Assembly (NCBI RefSeq): GCF_022968135.1
Contig: NZ_JALJRA010000015.1
Location: forward strand, 62,001 to 126,000
Origin: Pseudorhizobium tarimense
GTDB lineage: Bacteria > Pseudomonadota > Alphaproteobacteria > Rhizobiales > Rhizobiaceae
Reading direction: 5' to 3'
Length of the DNA stretch: 64,000 nt
Shown here: positions 17,761-25,783 of the stretch, piece by piece
Layout: every line of letters starts with the position of its first letter
Numbering within the stretch: position 1 is the stretch's first letter
The notes under the pieces: generated by a model
Told to the model about the DNA's origin: nothing
Seen by the model: the letters and a program-made list of their open reading frames with translations, nothing else
Databases searched by the model: none
Made by a program: the position numbers and the translations under genes

Positions 17761-18680
17761 CGAGCTGCCTCCTGGCGCAATAAGTCAAGGATCAGCGCCG
17801 TGATCAACGCGAAATCGCCCGTGGCGGCAAAGCTTGCATTAAAGGTTGCATGGCTCTGGCGGGTTTCGACCACCGTTCTGCCGCGTGTCACGTGGCCGGC
17901 GCACTCGACCTGGATGTTCGCCTGCTGAAACTCGACGAGATCCTCCCGCAGAAATGCCGCGGCGGCGACCGCATCGTAAAGCGCCATGGCGGGGCGGCCA
18001 CGGCTCGTCGCAATGCTGATGAACCCCGAAAGGAGGTCGGCGAGCAGCGGCGCGTTGCGGCCACCGGCGGCGCGGATCGGCTCGATTGCCTCCGGCCCGG
18101 CAGTCACCTGGCGGCAGAAGTCGAGATCGACCATACGCAGTGGCAGCTGGTGCGCAAGAACGATGGCGACGGCTTCCGGATCGGCAAAGGCATTGAATTC
18201 GGCTGAGGCTGTGTGATTGCCGCGGGACAGTCCGCCGCCCATCCAGGTCAAATCATCGATCCGGGCGACAAGATCCGGGCGGGCAAGAACAAGAGCGGCA
18301 AGGTTTGTAAGCGGGCCAAGCGCCAGGATACGTCGCGGGGAGGGCGCAGTCACCAGCCACTGGCAGAGACCCTCGAACGCATTGCCGGTCGCGGCATCGT
18401 CCGCGTTAGGAAGACTTACGCCGGCCGTTGGGATGCCGGTCGCTCCCAAAATCGACTGCGCAGTCTCCAGATGCCCCATGACCGGCAAGGCACGGCCTGC
18501 ATGCATGGGGGCCGTCCAGCCAAAGGCCTTGGCAGCACCAGCGGCGTTGACGCGAACCTGTTCCAGCGGCGCATTGCCGAAGACCAGGGACATCCCGTCT
18601 ATCGCAAGGCCGGTGTTCTGCAGGATCAGGATGGCTGCGATATCATCGAAGCCCATGTCGGTGTCGATCCAGACGGACAT
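17757..18680 (-). CDS. Nucleoside hydrolase (inosine-uridine preferring family)
   Basis: The 307-residue product starts MSVWIDTDMGFDDIAAIL, which holds the DTDxGxDD calcium-binding motif of the family with Met and Phe at the variable places. MGGGLSRGNHTASAEFNAF carries the EFN motif and FADPEAVA follows. It cleaves the N-glycosidic bond of nucleosides. The ATG at 18680 lies four bases after the ATPase stop. Being coupled to adenine deaminase suggests adenosine or other purine nucleosides as substrate. Confidence 0.93.
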   Translation of the reverse strand: MSVWIDTDMGFDDIAAILILQNTGLAIDGMSLVFGNAPLEQVRVNAAGAAKAFGWTAPMHAGRALPVMGHLETAQSILGATGIPTAGVSLPNADDAATGNAFEGLCQWLVTAPSPRRILALGPLTNLAALVLARPDLVARIDDLTWMGGGLSRGNHTASAEFNAFADPEAVAIVLAHQLPLRMVDLDFCRQVTAGPEAIEPIRAAGGRNAPLLADLLSGFISIATSRGRPAMALYDAVAAAAFLREDLVEFQQANIQVECAGHVTRGRTVVETRQSHATFNASFAATGDFALITALILDLLRQEAAR

Positions 18681-18684
18681 GGCC

Positions 18685-19713
18685 TTACCCGAAGCGCTGA
18701 AGAGGCGCCGCGGCTGCGACCGGCATGTCGAATGCGAGCTCGCTGTTGAGCGGGTAGCCGGGAAGCTTGGCGTCTGCCTCAGCCTTGATGCTGCCAAACC
18801 GGCTCTCCAGCACATATTCGCGGGTGCCGCCGGCAAAGGAAACGCCGCGTACAACACCAGTGAACGGGCCAGTCCCCAGCTCGATGGCGCGCGGGCGCCA
18901 AGCCAGACCTTTGGCCTTCGGGAGTGTACCAGCAAGCGCAATATCGGCGCCATCCTTGGTCGAAAGCCTGCCATCGCTTATGGCAAAGACATTCTCAAAC
19001 CCAACGAAGTCGGCGACGAAGCTCGATACCGGGCTGTTGTAGATCTCCTCAGGCGTTCCGATCTGCTCAATTGCGCCATCGCGCATTACGACGATCCGAT
19101 CAGCAAGTGCGAGAGCCTCTACCTGGTCATGAGTGACGAAGATCATCGTCACGCCGCTTTCCTTCTGGACGCGCTGCAGCTCGGTACGCATCTCCAGGCG
19201 CAGTCTGGCATCGAGGTTAGAGAGAGGCTCATCGAGCATCAGAACCTTCGGCTGCATGACCATGGAGCGGGCAAGCGCAACGCGCTGCTGCTGGCCACCC
19301 GACAGTTCCGGCGTCTTACGGTTGGCGAAGGCGGCGAGACCCACGGTCTCGAGGCCATCTTCGACGCGGCGCGTCAGTTCTTCGCCACGAAGGCCGTGCA
19401 GCTTCAGGCCGAAGGCCACGTTTTCGAAGACCGTGAGATGCGGGAAGAGGGCATAGGACTGGAAGACGAGTCCGATGTTGCGGCGGTTGGCGGGGACGCG
19501 TGTGATGTCTGCACCGTCAAGTATGATGCGGCCCGACGAGGGGGTCATCAGGCCGGCGATCGCCCGCATCGTCGTGGTCTTGCCACAACCGGAGGGGCCA
19601 AGCAGGGCAAGAAGCTCGCCTTTGCAAATGTTGAGATCGAGGTCCTTGACGGCAATCGTCTTGCCGTAGGCGAGTGAAAGCTTGTCGAGAAAAAGGTAGG
19701 AAGCGTCAGACAT
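18685..19713 (-). CDS. ABC transporter ATP-binding protein, PotA/spermidine-type
   Basis: The 342-residue ATPase has Walker [13 protein letters not shown]-loop VFQSYALFPH, signature ELSGGQQQR, Walker B VLMLDEPLSNLD, and VTHDQVEALALADR. A C-terminal TOBE-type domain (about 270-342) follows. The ATG at 19713 overlaps the permease end by eight bases. It belongs with the two permeases and binding protein upstream as one importer; the operon points to a purine nucleoside or base as cargo. Confidence 0.93.
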   Translation of the reverse strand: MSDASYLFLDKLSLAYGKTIAVKDLDLNICKGELLALLGPSGCGKTTTMRAIAGLMTPSSGRIILDGADITRVPANRRNIGLVFQSYALFPHLTVFENVAFGLKLHGLRGEELTRRVEDGLETVGLAAFANRKTPELSGGQQQRVALARSMVMQPKVLMLDEPLSNLDARLRLEMRTELQRVQKESGVTMIFVTHDQVEALALADRIVVMRDGAIEQIGTPEEIYNSPVSSFVADFVGFENVFAISDGRLSTKDGADIALAGTLPKAKGLAWRPRAIELGTGPFTGVVRGVSFAGGTREYVLESRFGSIKAEADAKLPGYPLNSELAFDMPVAAAAPLQRFG

Positions 19714-20485
19714 AGCGGGAAAAGCCCAAGAATCGTTCGGCGGCAAAGACGATGCCGATGGAAAGGAAGGCGAGGAGTGAGGAGAGGGCGGCCACCGACG
19801 GATCAAAGACGATCTCCATGTAGCCCAGCATGTCGATCGGGAGCGTGCGTACGCCGGGGCCGGAAAGGAACAGCGAAACCGGCACCTGATTAAAGCTCGT
19901 TACGAAGCCGAGGATGAAGGCGGCAAGAATGCCGCCGCGAATATTCGGAAGCACGACACGGAAAAAGGCTCCAAGCCGCGACGATCCGAGCAGAACCGCG
20001 GCCTCTTCCATGTCGGAGCGCAGATTGGCGAGACTGGCGGATACGACCCGCACCGCATAAGGCAGCACGAGCGCTGTGTGCGCCACGAAAAGCGCGAGCG
20101 TGATGGACAGACCGATCGGGATCACGAAGTAGCGCAGCAGCGCAAGGCCGACGATGATCCCTGGCACGATGATCGGAGCCGACACCATGAAGCGCACCGT
20201 TTCCGACAGTGGCAGCTTGTAGCGTGACATGGCATAGGAGGCCGGGATGCCGAGCAGAAGCGCTGAAAGCGTGCCTCCGATCGCGAGGAACATGGAGACG
20301 GCGAAGCTCTGCCGGAAGCTTTCAACGATGAAGACCTTGCTAATCCACTTCAGCGAAAACCCTTCGGGCGGGAAGGCGAGCGTCTCGCCGGCGGAGAAGG
20401 AAGCGGCAACGATGATGAAGAACGGCCCGATCAGAAAGATCATTACGAGCAGCAGTGTCAGTGGAGCAAAGAGCCTCTGCGTCAT
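19706..20485 (-). CDS. ABC transporter permease, PotC-like
   Basis: The 259-residue membrane protein has six predicted segments, the first at residues 8-28 (PLTLLLVMIFLIGPFFIIVAA). The cytoplasmic coupling loop reads MEEAAVLLGSSRLGAFFRVV, the EAA motif of the polyamine and iron class. It overlaps the preceding permease by four bases. Confidence 0.92.
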   Translation of the reverse strand: MTQRLFAPLTLLLVMIFLIGPFFIIVAASFSAGETLAFPPEGFSLKWISKVFIVESFRQSFAVSMFLAIGGTLSALLLGIPASYAMSRYKLPLSETVRFMVSAPIIVPGIIVGLALLRYFVIPIGLSITLALFVAHTALVLPYAVRVVSASLANLRSDMEEAAVLLGSSRLGAFFRVVLPNIRGGILAAFILGFVTSFNQVPVSLFLSGPGVRTLPIDMLGYMEIVFDPSVAALSSLLAFLSIGIVFAAERFLGFSRYV

Positions 20486-21309
20486 GTTCTGTTCCTTGCA
20501 GTCGCGATGCGCTTGAGAAGGATGTTGGCGGCCACGCTCATGATGATTAGGATGAAGGCAATGACGCTGGCGGAAACGAAGTTGTTGGCGACGGTGACCT
20601 GTTGGTACAGAAGCGTTTCCAGCATGAGAACCTTGGAGCCACCGAGGATCGCCGGCGTGATATAGGCCGTCATGGAGCCGGTGAAGACAAGCGTGCCGCC
20701 GACGACGAGACCTTCTCGGGTGAGGGGCAGGATCACCTTCCAGAAGACCTGGAACCAGTTAGCGCCGAGCACGCGTGCCGCCGGGACCGCGTCTCGGGGC
20801 AAGTTCTCGAGCGCACTGATCAGCGAGATCACCATCAGCGGCAGGAAGAGCTGGAGAAGGCCAATGAAGACGGCAGTTTCCGTGAAGAGGATGCGGATCG
20901 GCTCGTCTGTCAGGCCGATGGCCATCAGCGCCTGGTTGACGATGCCGGTGCGGCCAAGGATGACGATCCAGGCATAGGTGCGCGCTACGGGAGAGATCAT
21001 CAGCGGCAGGACCACAAGGCCGATCATCCGACCTTTCGCACCGGCTGGAAGGGACACGATGGCGTAGGCGGTCGCGTAGCCGATGACGGCCGCCACCAGC
21101 GTCACCATGGCACCGAGCTTTAGGGTGCGCAGGAAGACGGTGCGGTTGAGCGGTTGAGAGAAGAAATCGACGAAGGCGGAGAGCGTCCACTGTTCGGCGA
21201 CTTTGAAGCCCTCCGACAGAAGCAGAAGCACCGGCACGATGAAGACAAGGGCGGCAAATATGGCGGCCGGCAACGCAAGTGCGAGCGCCTCCGCACGGTT
21301 CTGAAACAT
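20482..21309 (-). CDS. ABC transporter permease, PotB-like
   Basis: The 275-residue inner-membrane protein begins MFQNRAEALALALPAAIFAA and has six hydrophobic segments, with the coupling loop DAVPAARVLGANWFQVFWKV. It pairs with the next permease to form the membrane channel. It follows the binding-protein gene after 114 bases that contain a strong hairpin. Confidence 0.92.
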   Translation of the reverse strand: MFQNRAEALALALPAAIFAALVFIVPVLLLLSEGFKVAEQWTLSAFVDFFSQPLNRTVFLRTLKLGAMVTLVAAVIGYATAYAIVSLPAGAKGRMIGLVVLPLMISPVARTYAWIVILGRTGIVNQALMAIGLTDEPIRILFTETAVFIGLLQLFLPLMVISLISALENLPRDAVPAARVLGANWFQVFWKVILPLTREGLVVGGTLVFTGSMTAYITPAILGGSKVLMLETLLYQQVTVANNFVSASVIAFILIIMSVAANILLKRIATARNRT

Positions 21310-21397
21310 GTCTCGTCGACCCTTGTAATCCGGTTCAAGGCAGGCACAGCCGGGACGGAATCCGCGGCTGCACCCTAGCCTTGGGAGGCATTGTGGA

Positions 21398-21415
21398 GGA
21401 CGCTCAGGGGCGTCC
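21398..21415. other. Hairpin between binding protein and permease genes
   Basis: GGACGC pairs with GCGTCC over a short loop. On the plus strand it is followed by CGTTTTCTTT, but the genes run leftward, where no T-run follows. As in the hut operon, it sits just after a binding-protein gene, so mRNA stabilisation or partial read-through is the likely role. Confidence 0.5.
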
Positions 21416-21423
21416 CGTTTTCT

Positions 21424-22446
21424 TTACTGACCGACCTCGGCGTTCCACTCTGAGAGCCAGGCGTCCCGGTTGTCGAGCGCAACGTCGGAGGGGATGAGCT
21501 TCAAGCTTTGGGCGGTTTCCTGGCCATAGGTGATGTTGTTCGCGACCTCGTCGGAAACCTTCACCTCGGAATTGGCCGGACTGTCCACCAGCGCGTCGGC
21601 AAGCTTCGTTTGGATCTCGGTCGACAGCCAGAAATCCATGAACTCATGCGCGAGGTCCTGGTTTTTGGAGCCTTTGGTAACCACCATCACGTTCATGCCG
21701 CCAGTCTGTCCTTCCTTCGGCGTCGCCCAGGCGATCGGCAGGTCGAGCTTGGTGAACGGCGCCCAGGAGAAACGACCGATCGGAGCGGCCCAGATCTCTT
21801 CCTGCTGCATCAACTGAACGAGCTGAGAGGACTTGACGTAGAAAGTGACGATTTCGTCCTTCTTCTCGCCCACGGCTTCGATGGCAGCCTTCAGATCCGG
21901 TTTGTCTGAACCAAGGGCCTTTCCGAGCATGTAAAGCGCGGGAGGGCCCTGGTTGGTGGTCACGTTCGGGAAGGCCACGTGCGAGACAACGTCATCCTTC
22001 AGCAGGTCGGCCCAAGACTCGATCTTCATCTTGTCAGTCCGATATGCGATGGAGGTGGCGTAAAAGGTATAGCCGACACTCATGCCGTCGCCGTTCGGAT
22101 CCTTGGCGATGTCGTAGAGCTTGTCGAAGTTTGTGAGCTTCGACGTGTCAATCTTGTCCGTCAGGCCGGTTCGGGCGGCAGAGAGGGCGTCGGTCATGGA
22201 AACCACGGCCATGTCGACGACGGGGTTTTCCTTGTTTGCCTCCATCTTGGCGAGGCGCTCAACGCTATTGCCGGTCTCAACCACGAGCTTGCACCCGCAC
22301 TTGGCCTCGAATGGATCGTAGAGGATCTCCTTGAACTCATCCTGCGCGAAAGCATAGACGGAGATCGTCAGGGTCTTGTCTTGTGCTTGGGCAGAGCCGG
22401 CGGCCAAAACCACTGCGGCGGCAGAAAGATAGAGTAGCTTCTTCAT
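21424..22446 (-). CDS. ABC transporter substrate-binding protein, PotD-like
   Basis: The 340-residue periplasmic protein has a signal peptide (MKKLLYLSAAAVVLAAGSAQA) and a mature start at QDKTLTISVYAF. The two-lobe fold of the spermidine/thiamine/iron group is seen in FKEILYDPFEAKCGCKLVVE, TGNSVERLAKMEANK and the C-terminal FMDFWLSTEIQTKLAD. Two Cys in CGC are uncommon. It overlaps the LacI gene by four bases, unusual for a regulator, and gives the importer its ligand. I infer purine nucleosides. Confidence 0.92.
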   Translation of the reverse strand: MKKLLYLSAAAVVLAAGSAQAQDKTLTISVYAFAQDEFKEILYDPFEAKCGCKLVVETGNSVERLAKMEANKENPVVDMAVVSMTDALSAARTGLTDKIDTSKLTNFDKLYDIAKDPNGDGMSVGYTFYATSIAYRTDKMKIESWADLLKDDVVSHVAFPNVTTNQGPPALYMLGKALGSDKPDLKAAIEAVGEKKDEIVTFYVKSSQLVQLMQQEEIWAAPIGRFSWAPFTKLDLPIAWATPKEGQTGGMNVMVVTKGSKNQDLAHEFMDFWLSTEIQTKLADALVDSPANSEVKVSDEVANNITYGQETAQSLKLIPSDVALDNRDAWLSEWNAEVGQ

Positions 22447-23492
22447 GCGGGTTCTCCTTCTGGGGCGTTCTGGTTGTTGATCGGGACGAAGGGAGGAGCC
22501 GTGGTCTGACGCACGACCAGCGTCATCGGAACACTGCTTGTCTCGGCAGTGACAGCACCTGTGGTCCCGGGAGGGTCGGACTCGATTGCCTGCAGCAGGG
22601 CTTCGATCGCGAGGCGGGCGATGGAGGCCACGTCCATCCGGACGCTCGTCAGGGCCGGGGTGATCATCGCCGACCAGGCAAGGTCGTCAAAACCTGTGAC
22701 GCTCACTCGAGCGGGAACAGGGATGCCTGCGTTTTGCAGCTCCGTCAGGGCCCGCAGTGCATGGAGATCGGAGACTGCTGCGAAGGCCGTGGCGCCTGCA
22801 TTGACGCGTTCGACGAGTTGCAACGGTGCACCTTTGCCGCAAATATCTTCGTGCTGCTCGATCCATAGAACTTGCGCACGGCCACCGGGAGGAAGTCGTG
22901 ACCTCATCCCGCCAATCCGATCATTCTGGACATTGGATGAAGGGTTGTTGCCGATGAGCACGATGTGTCGGTGACCAAGCGAGACCAGATGCTCCATCAC
23001 CAGTTGCCCACCCTGCCAATGATCGGCCGAGACGGTGCTGTTGGGGGTGGAGGGACTGTCGATCACCGCCAGCGGGCGCCCGACGTCCACGATCCGCGTG
23101 CCGAGGCGAGGGACGATCAAGATGCCGTCGACGTCGCGCTCGATGAGCCGGTTGATCGCGTCGGTTTGCATCGCGACGCTGCCACGGGAGTCGGCGATCA
23201 ATATCCCGTAGCCTGCCGTGCTAGCTGCATACTCGATAGCCTGAGCGATCTGTGGAAACAGCGGATTGGCAATATCTGGCAAAACGAGGCCGAGCACGCG
23301 GCTGCGGCCAGTGCGAAGAGCACGGGCGGCCTGGCTTGGCGTGTAGCCGAGTTCGTCAGCTTTATCTCGGATGCGCTTTGTCAGCTCCGCCGACAGACGG
23401 CCCTTGCCCGATAAGGCATTCGATACCGTAGCGACCGAAACATCGAGCGCCGAGGCGATCATGTTAAGCGTGGGGCCGGATCGAGAAGCCAC
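22443..23492 (-). CDS. LacI family transcriptional regulator of the purine operon
   Basis: The 349-residue regulator has the LacI helix-turn-helix and hinge: TLNMIASALDVSVATVSNAL, SGKGRLSAELTKRIRDKADE, and GYTPSQAARALRTGRS. A periplasmic-binding-like ligand domain follows from about residue 60 (VLGLVLPDIANPLFPQ). The GTG at 23492 is preceded by GAGG. It is the first gene of the operon and ATGA-coupled to the binding protein, so it controls its own transcript. Ligand unknown; a purine or nucleoside is the obvious guess. Confidence 0.94.
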   Translation of the reverse strand: MASRSGPTLNMIASALDVSVATVSNALSGKGRLSAELTKRIRDKADELGYTPSQAARALRTGRSRVLGLVLPDIANPLFPQIAQAIEYAASTAGYGILIADSRGSVAMQTDAINRLIERDVDGILIVPRLGTRIVDVGRPLAVIDSPSTPNSTVSADHWQGGQLVMEHLVSLGHRHIVLIGNNPSSNVQNDRIGGMRSRLPPGGRAQVLWIEQHEDICGKGAPLQLVERVNAGATAFAAVSDLHALRALTELQNAGIPVPARVSVTGFDDLAWSAMITPALTSVRMDVASIARLAIEALLQAIESDPPGTTGAVTAETSSVPMTLVVRQTTAPPFVPINNQNAPEGEPA

Positions 23493-23505
23493 GATGCCTC
23501 GACAA

Positions 23506-23521
23506 GATTAATCGTTTAATC
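23506..23521. promoter_or_regulatory. Candidate LacI-family operator
   Basis: GATTAATCGTTTAATC is a perfect inverted repeat (GATTAA and TTAATC around TCGT) ending 14 bases before the lacI start. A central CG and AT-rich arms are typical for LacI-family operators. Autoregulation of the operon is inferred. Confidence 0.6.
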
Positions 23522-23584
23522 ACGGTAATTGTCGAACCTCGGCGAGTCCAGCCTTTTTCGTTGCTCAGGACAACTGTAGCCGCA

Positions 23585-23824
23585 TTATTCACAGCAGCAG
23601 CAATCGCTCGTCCTCGTCCCATTCCAGGGGATCCGTCCAGCGTCTGGCGTCTTCGTCGTCGAATCGAGAAGCGCGGTGAGAACGGTGAGGTAGTCCTCCG
23701 TTTCTCCAGCCGGTTCGAAGTTGCCGAAGTTCCAGTGGAAGGGATGGCGCCGCCGTTCTCCCGCTTGCAGGAACGCCCGGTGCTGGAAAGATTGGACGTC
23801 AATGCAAAAACCGATCAGCCTCAA
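23585..23824 (-). CDS. Hypothetical small protein (weak)
   Basis: A 79-residue frame from a TTG start has codon use like real genes nearby and ends in four Cys before the final Glu. It includes a WNFGNFEPAGETEDYLTVL stretch. No domain is recognised and there is no ribosome binding site, so it may be chance. It sits in the 730-base gap between lacI and the amidase, which otherwise holds only the weak frame at 23897-24166. Confidence 0.25.
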   Translation of the reverse strand: MRLIGFCIDVQSFQHRAFLQAGERRRHPFHWNFGNFEPAGETEDYLTVLTALLDSTTKTPDAGRIPWNGTRTSDCCCCE

Positions 23825-23896
23825 TGAAGACTAAACCAAACATTTCGGGCCATAGTGTCGTTTCTGGAGCGTCCAGCCGCGCCAGGCGCAACTGCC

Positions 23897-24166
23897 TCAT
23901 CTCATAGCGCGCCAAAACCGTCGTCGATCCCTTAGGCCCTCCCGCGGCTTTACATGGCTCTTGCTAAGGCGAGCTTTGGCTGCAACCAACGCGGCGGGCA
24001 ATAACTTAAAGGAGCGCGTGCCATACATCAAACGGAGCGCCCTGGACCAGTGGGAGCCGTTCTCCACTTCACGGATTGCATCAGCCGGCAACACGGGGCG
24101 CATCGACACAACGACCGGCTCCGAGAATTGTTCGGCTGGTGTCGTCTCGACGGTGGTCCGGTACAT
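23897..24166 (-). CDS. Hypothetical protein, 89 aa (weak)
   Basis: The frame starts with ATG ([14 protein letters not shown]) and ends in a basic tail with [10 protein letters not shown]. It lies 88 bases after the amidase on the same strand and could be a distal cistron. A GGGAGG exists but about 20 bases upstream, too far. No family or membrane segment is evident. Confidence 0.35.
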   Translation of the reverse strand: MYRTTVETTPAEQFSEPVVVSMRPVLPADAIREVENGSHWSRALRLMYGTRSFKLLPAALVAAKARLSKSHVKPREGLRDRRRFWRAMR

Positions 24167-24254
24167 TGGGACTTGCGCCAGTCAGCCTCCCGTTGCGCGC
24201 GTTAAGACGAACGGCATGTGCCGGCGAGAGAGCGTCGGCCATGAGATCTCTCTC

Positions 24255-25604
24255 CTATTGCAAGGTCAGGACCTGTTCGATCGCCAGCCCCGCCGCAAGC
24301 ACATGGCGGTCTGACGTCGAAAGCCCGGCCACCGTCAGTCCCACTGGCGCGGAGCACGGCTCGTGGCAGGGCAGGGAGAGCGCGCAGCCGTCGAGGAAAT
24401 TGATGATGCTCGGGTTGCGCAGGATGAGGGCGTTGGTCTTGAAGAACAGTTCGTCGTCGATTTCGAGCGGTGCAAGCGCAGGGGCGACGACAGGTACCGT
24501 CGGCATGATCATGGCATCGAAGCCATGCATCTTCGCAGCAACCCGCTCGCGCCAATCGAGCCGCGCATCGAGGAGCCGGAGGAGGTCGATCGCCGACATC
24601 TCGGCGCCTTTGAGGATGCGGGTGCGGACGCGCTGATCATAGGAAGCCCCGGAGTGTTCAATCAGATCCTGGTGCCAGTGATAGGCTTCCGCAGCGATGA
24701 TGCTGCCACGCGCATTGATGGTGCCGAGCTCACCGAATTCTTCCATGGGAAGATCCGTGATGACCGCTCCGGCCTTGGACAGGCGCGACAAGGCACGCTC
24801 GAAGGCGGATGCGACAGCCGCATCCATGTCCGAGAGAACCACCGTCTGGGGAACTGCCAGGCGCAGGCCGGAGATCGGCAAGGCGGACGGTATGGCCTCA
24901 GGATCCTCGCCCGCGAGTACAGCATCGACGATGGCGCAGCAGGTGACGCTTTGCGCAAGCGGGCCGATAGAATCCAGTGTCGTCGAGAGCGGCAGTGAGC
25001 CTCGGCGTGGAATGCGCTCTGCCGTCGGCTTGAAACCTGTCAGTCCGCAAAGGGCCGACGGAATGCGGATGGAGCCACCAGTATCCGTTCCGATCGCCGC
25101 GATCGCCATGCCGTCCGCGACGGATACAGCCGCGCCCGAGGAGGAGCCACCGGGGATGCGCCCGATTGCCCGGTCGTAAGGGTTGAGGGGCGTTCCGTAA
25201 TGTGGGTTAAGCCCGAGGCCTGAAAAGGCATACTCGCTCATGTTGGTCGTGCCGGTGATCACTGCGCCCGCAGCAATCAGGCGGCGGACAACAGGTGCGT
25301 CTGCAGCAGCCGGCGAGGCGCTTTCAGCAGCCTTGCTGGCTGCGAGCGTCGTTTCCCCTGTAAGGTCGAAGAGGTCCTTGACCGAAATCGGCAGGCCTTC
25401 GAGCGGCGAGCGCGGATGGCCGGCAGTCCTCACCAGGTCGGATGCCTTGGCGAGGTTCATCGCTCGCGCGTCGTTGCGGCGAATGAAGACCTTCGCGCCT
25501 TGCCCCTCCGGATCATTCATCCGCTGGAGCGCCTGCTCGGTCAGCGTCTGCGAGTTCGTTTCGCCCTTCGAAAGAGCTGCGGCATTATCAAGAACGGTTT
25601 TCAT
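24255..25604 (-). CDS. Amidase signature family hydrolase
   Basis: The 449-residue cytosolic enzyme has the Ser-cisSer-Lys triad: Lys in LPISVKDLFDLTG, the two Ser in GGSSSGAA and GTDTGGSIRIPSALCG. It is similar to indoleacetamide hydrolases, allophanate hydrolase N-domains and GatA-like amidases, but no tRNA or other subunits are near. The substrate cannot be told. A small broken frame sits just upstream. The gene is close to TrkH on the same strand, without evident functional tie. Confidence 0.92.
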   Translation of the reverse strand: MKTVLDNAAALSKGETNSQTLTEQALQRMNDPEGQGAKVFIRRNDARAMNLAKASDLVRTAGHPRSPLEGLPISVKDLFDLTGETTLAASKAAESASPAAADAPVVRRLIAAGAVITGTTNMSEYAFSGLGLNPHYGTPLNPYDRAIGRIPGGSSSGAAVSVADGMAIAAIGTDTGGSIRIPSALCGLTGFKPTAERIPRRGSLPLSTTLDSIGPLAQSVTCCAIVDAVLAGEDPEAIPSALPISGLRLAVPQTVVLSDMDAAVASAFERALSRLSKAGAVITDLPMEEFGELGTINARGSIIAAEAYHWHQDLIEHSGASYDQRVRTRILKGAEMSAIDLLRLLDARLDWRERVAAKMHGFDAMIMPTVPVVAPALAPLEIDDELFFKTNALILRNPSIINFLDGCALSLPCHEPCSAPVGLTVAGLSTSDRHVLAAGLAIEQVLTLQ

Positions 25605-25610
25605 GGTGTC

Positions 25611-25776
25611 TCACGCTATCTCGGAAAGCACGTCGATTGTGTAGCCGTGGTGGATGGAGCGGTCCAGGACCGGATCATGCAGCTCGAACGCAAGTTTAGT
25701 CGAAGGTCGGATGCCAATCCTCCAACGCAGCCGTGCCGGTCGATCCCGCCGTCCGAACCAGCGACTTACCCGGCAT
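25611..25776 (-). pseudogene. Small frame-shifted gene upstream of the amidase
   Basis: From ATG at 25776 the DNA reads MPGKSLVRTAGSTGTAALED and WHPTFD to a stop. One base out of phase it continues as KLAFELHDPVLDRS and HHGYTIDVLSEIA with a TGA at 25611. Total length is not a multiple of three, so one indel near 25698 would join both halves into about 54 residues. It ends six bases before the amidase ATG. Family unknown. Confidence 0.4.
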
Positions 25777-25783
25777 TATTGCG

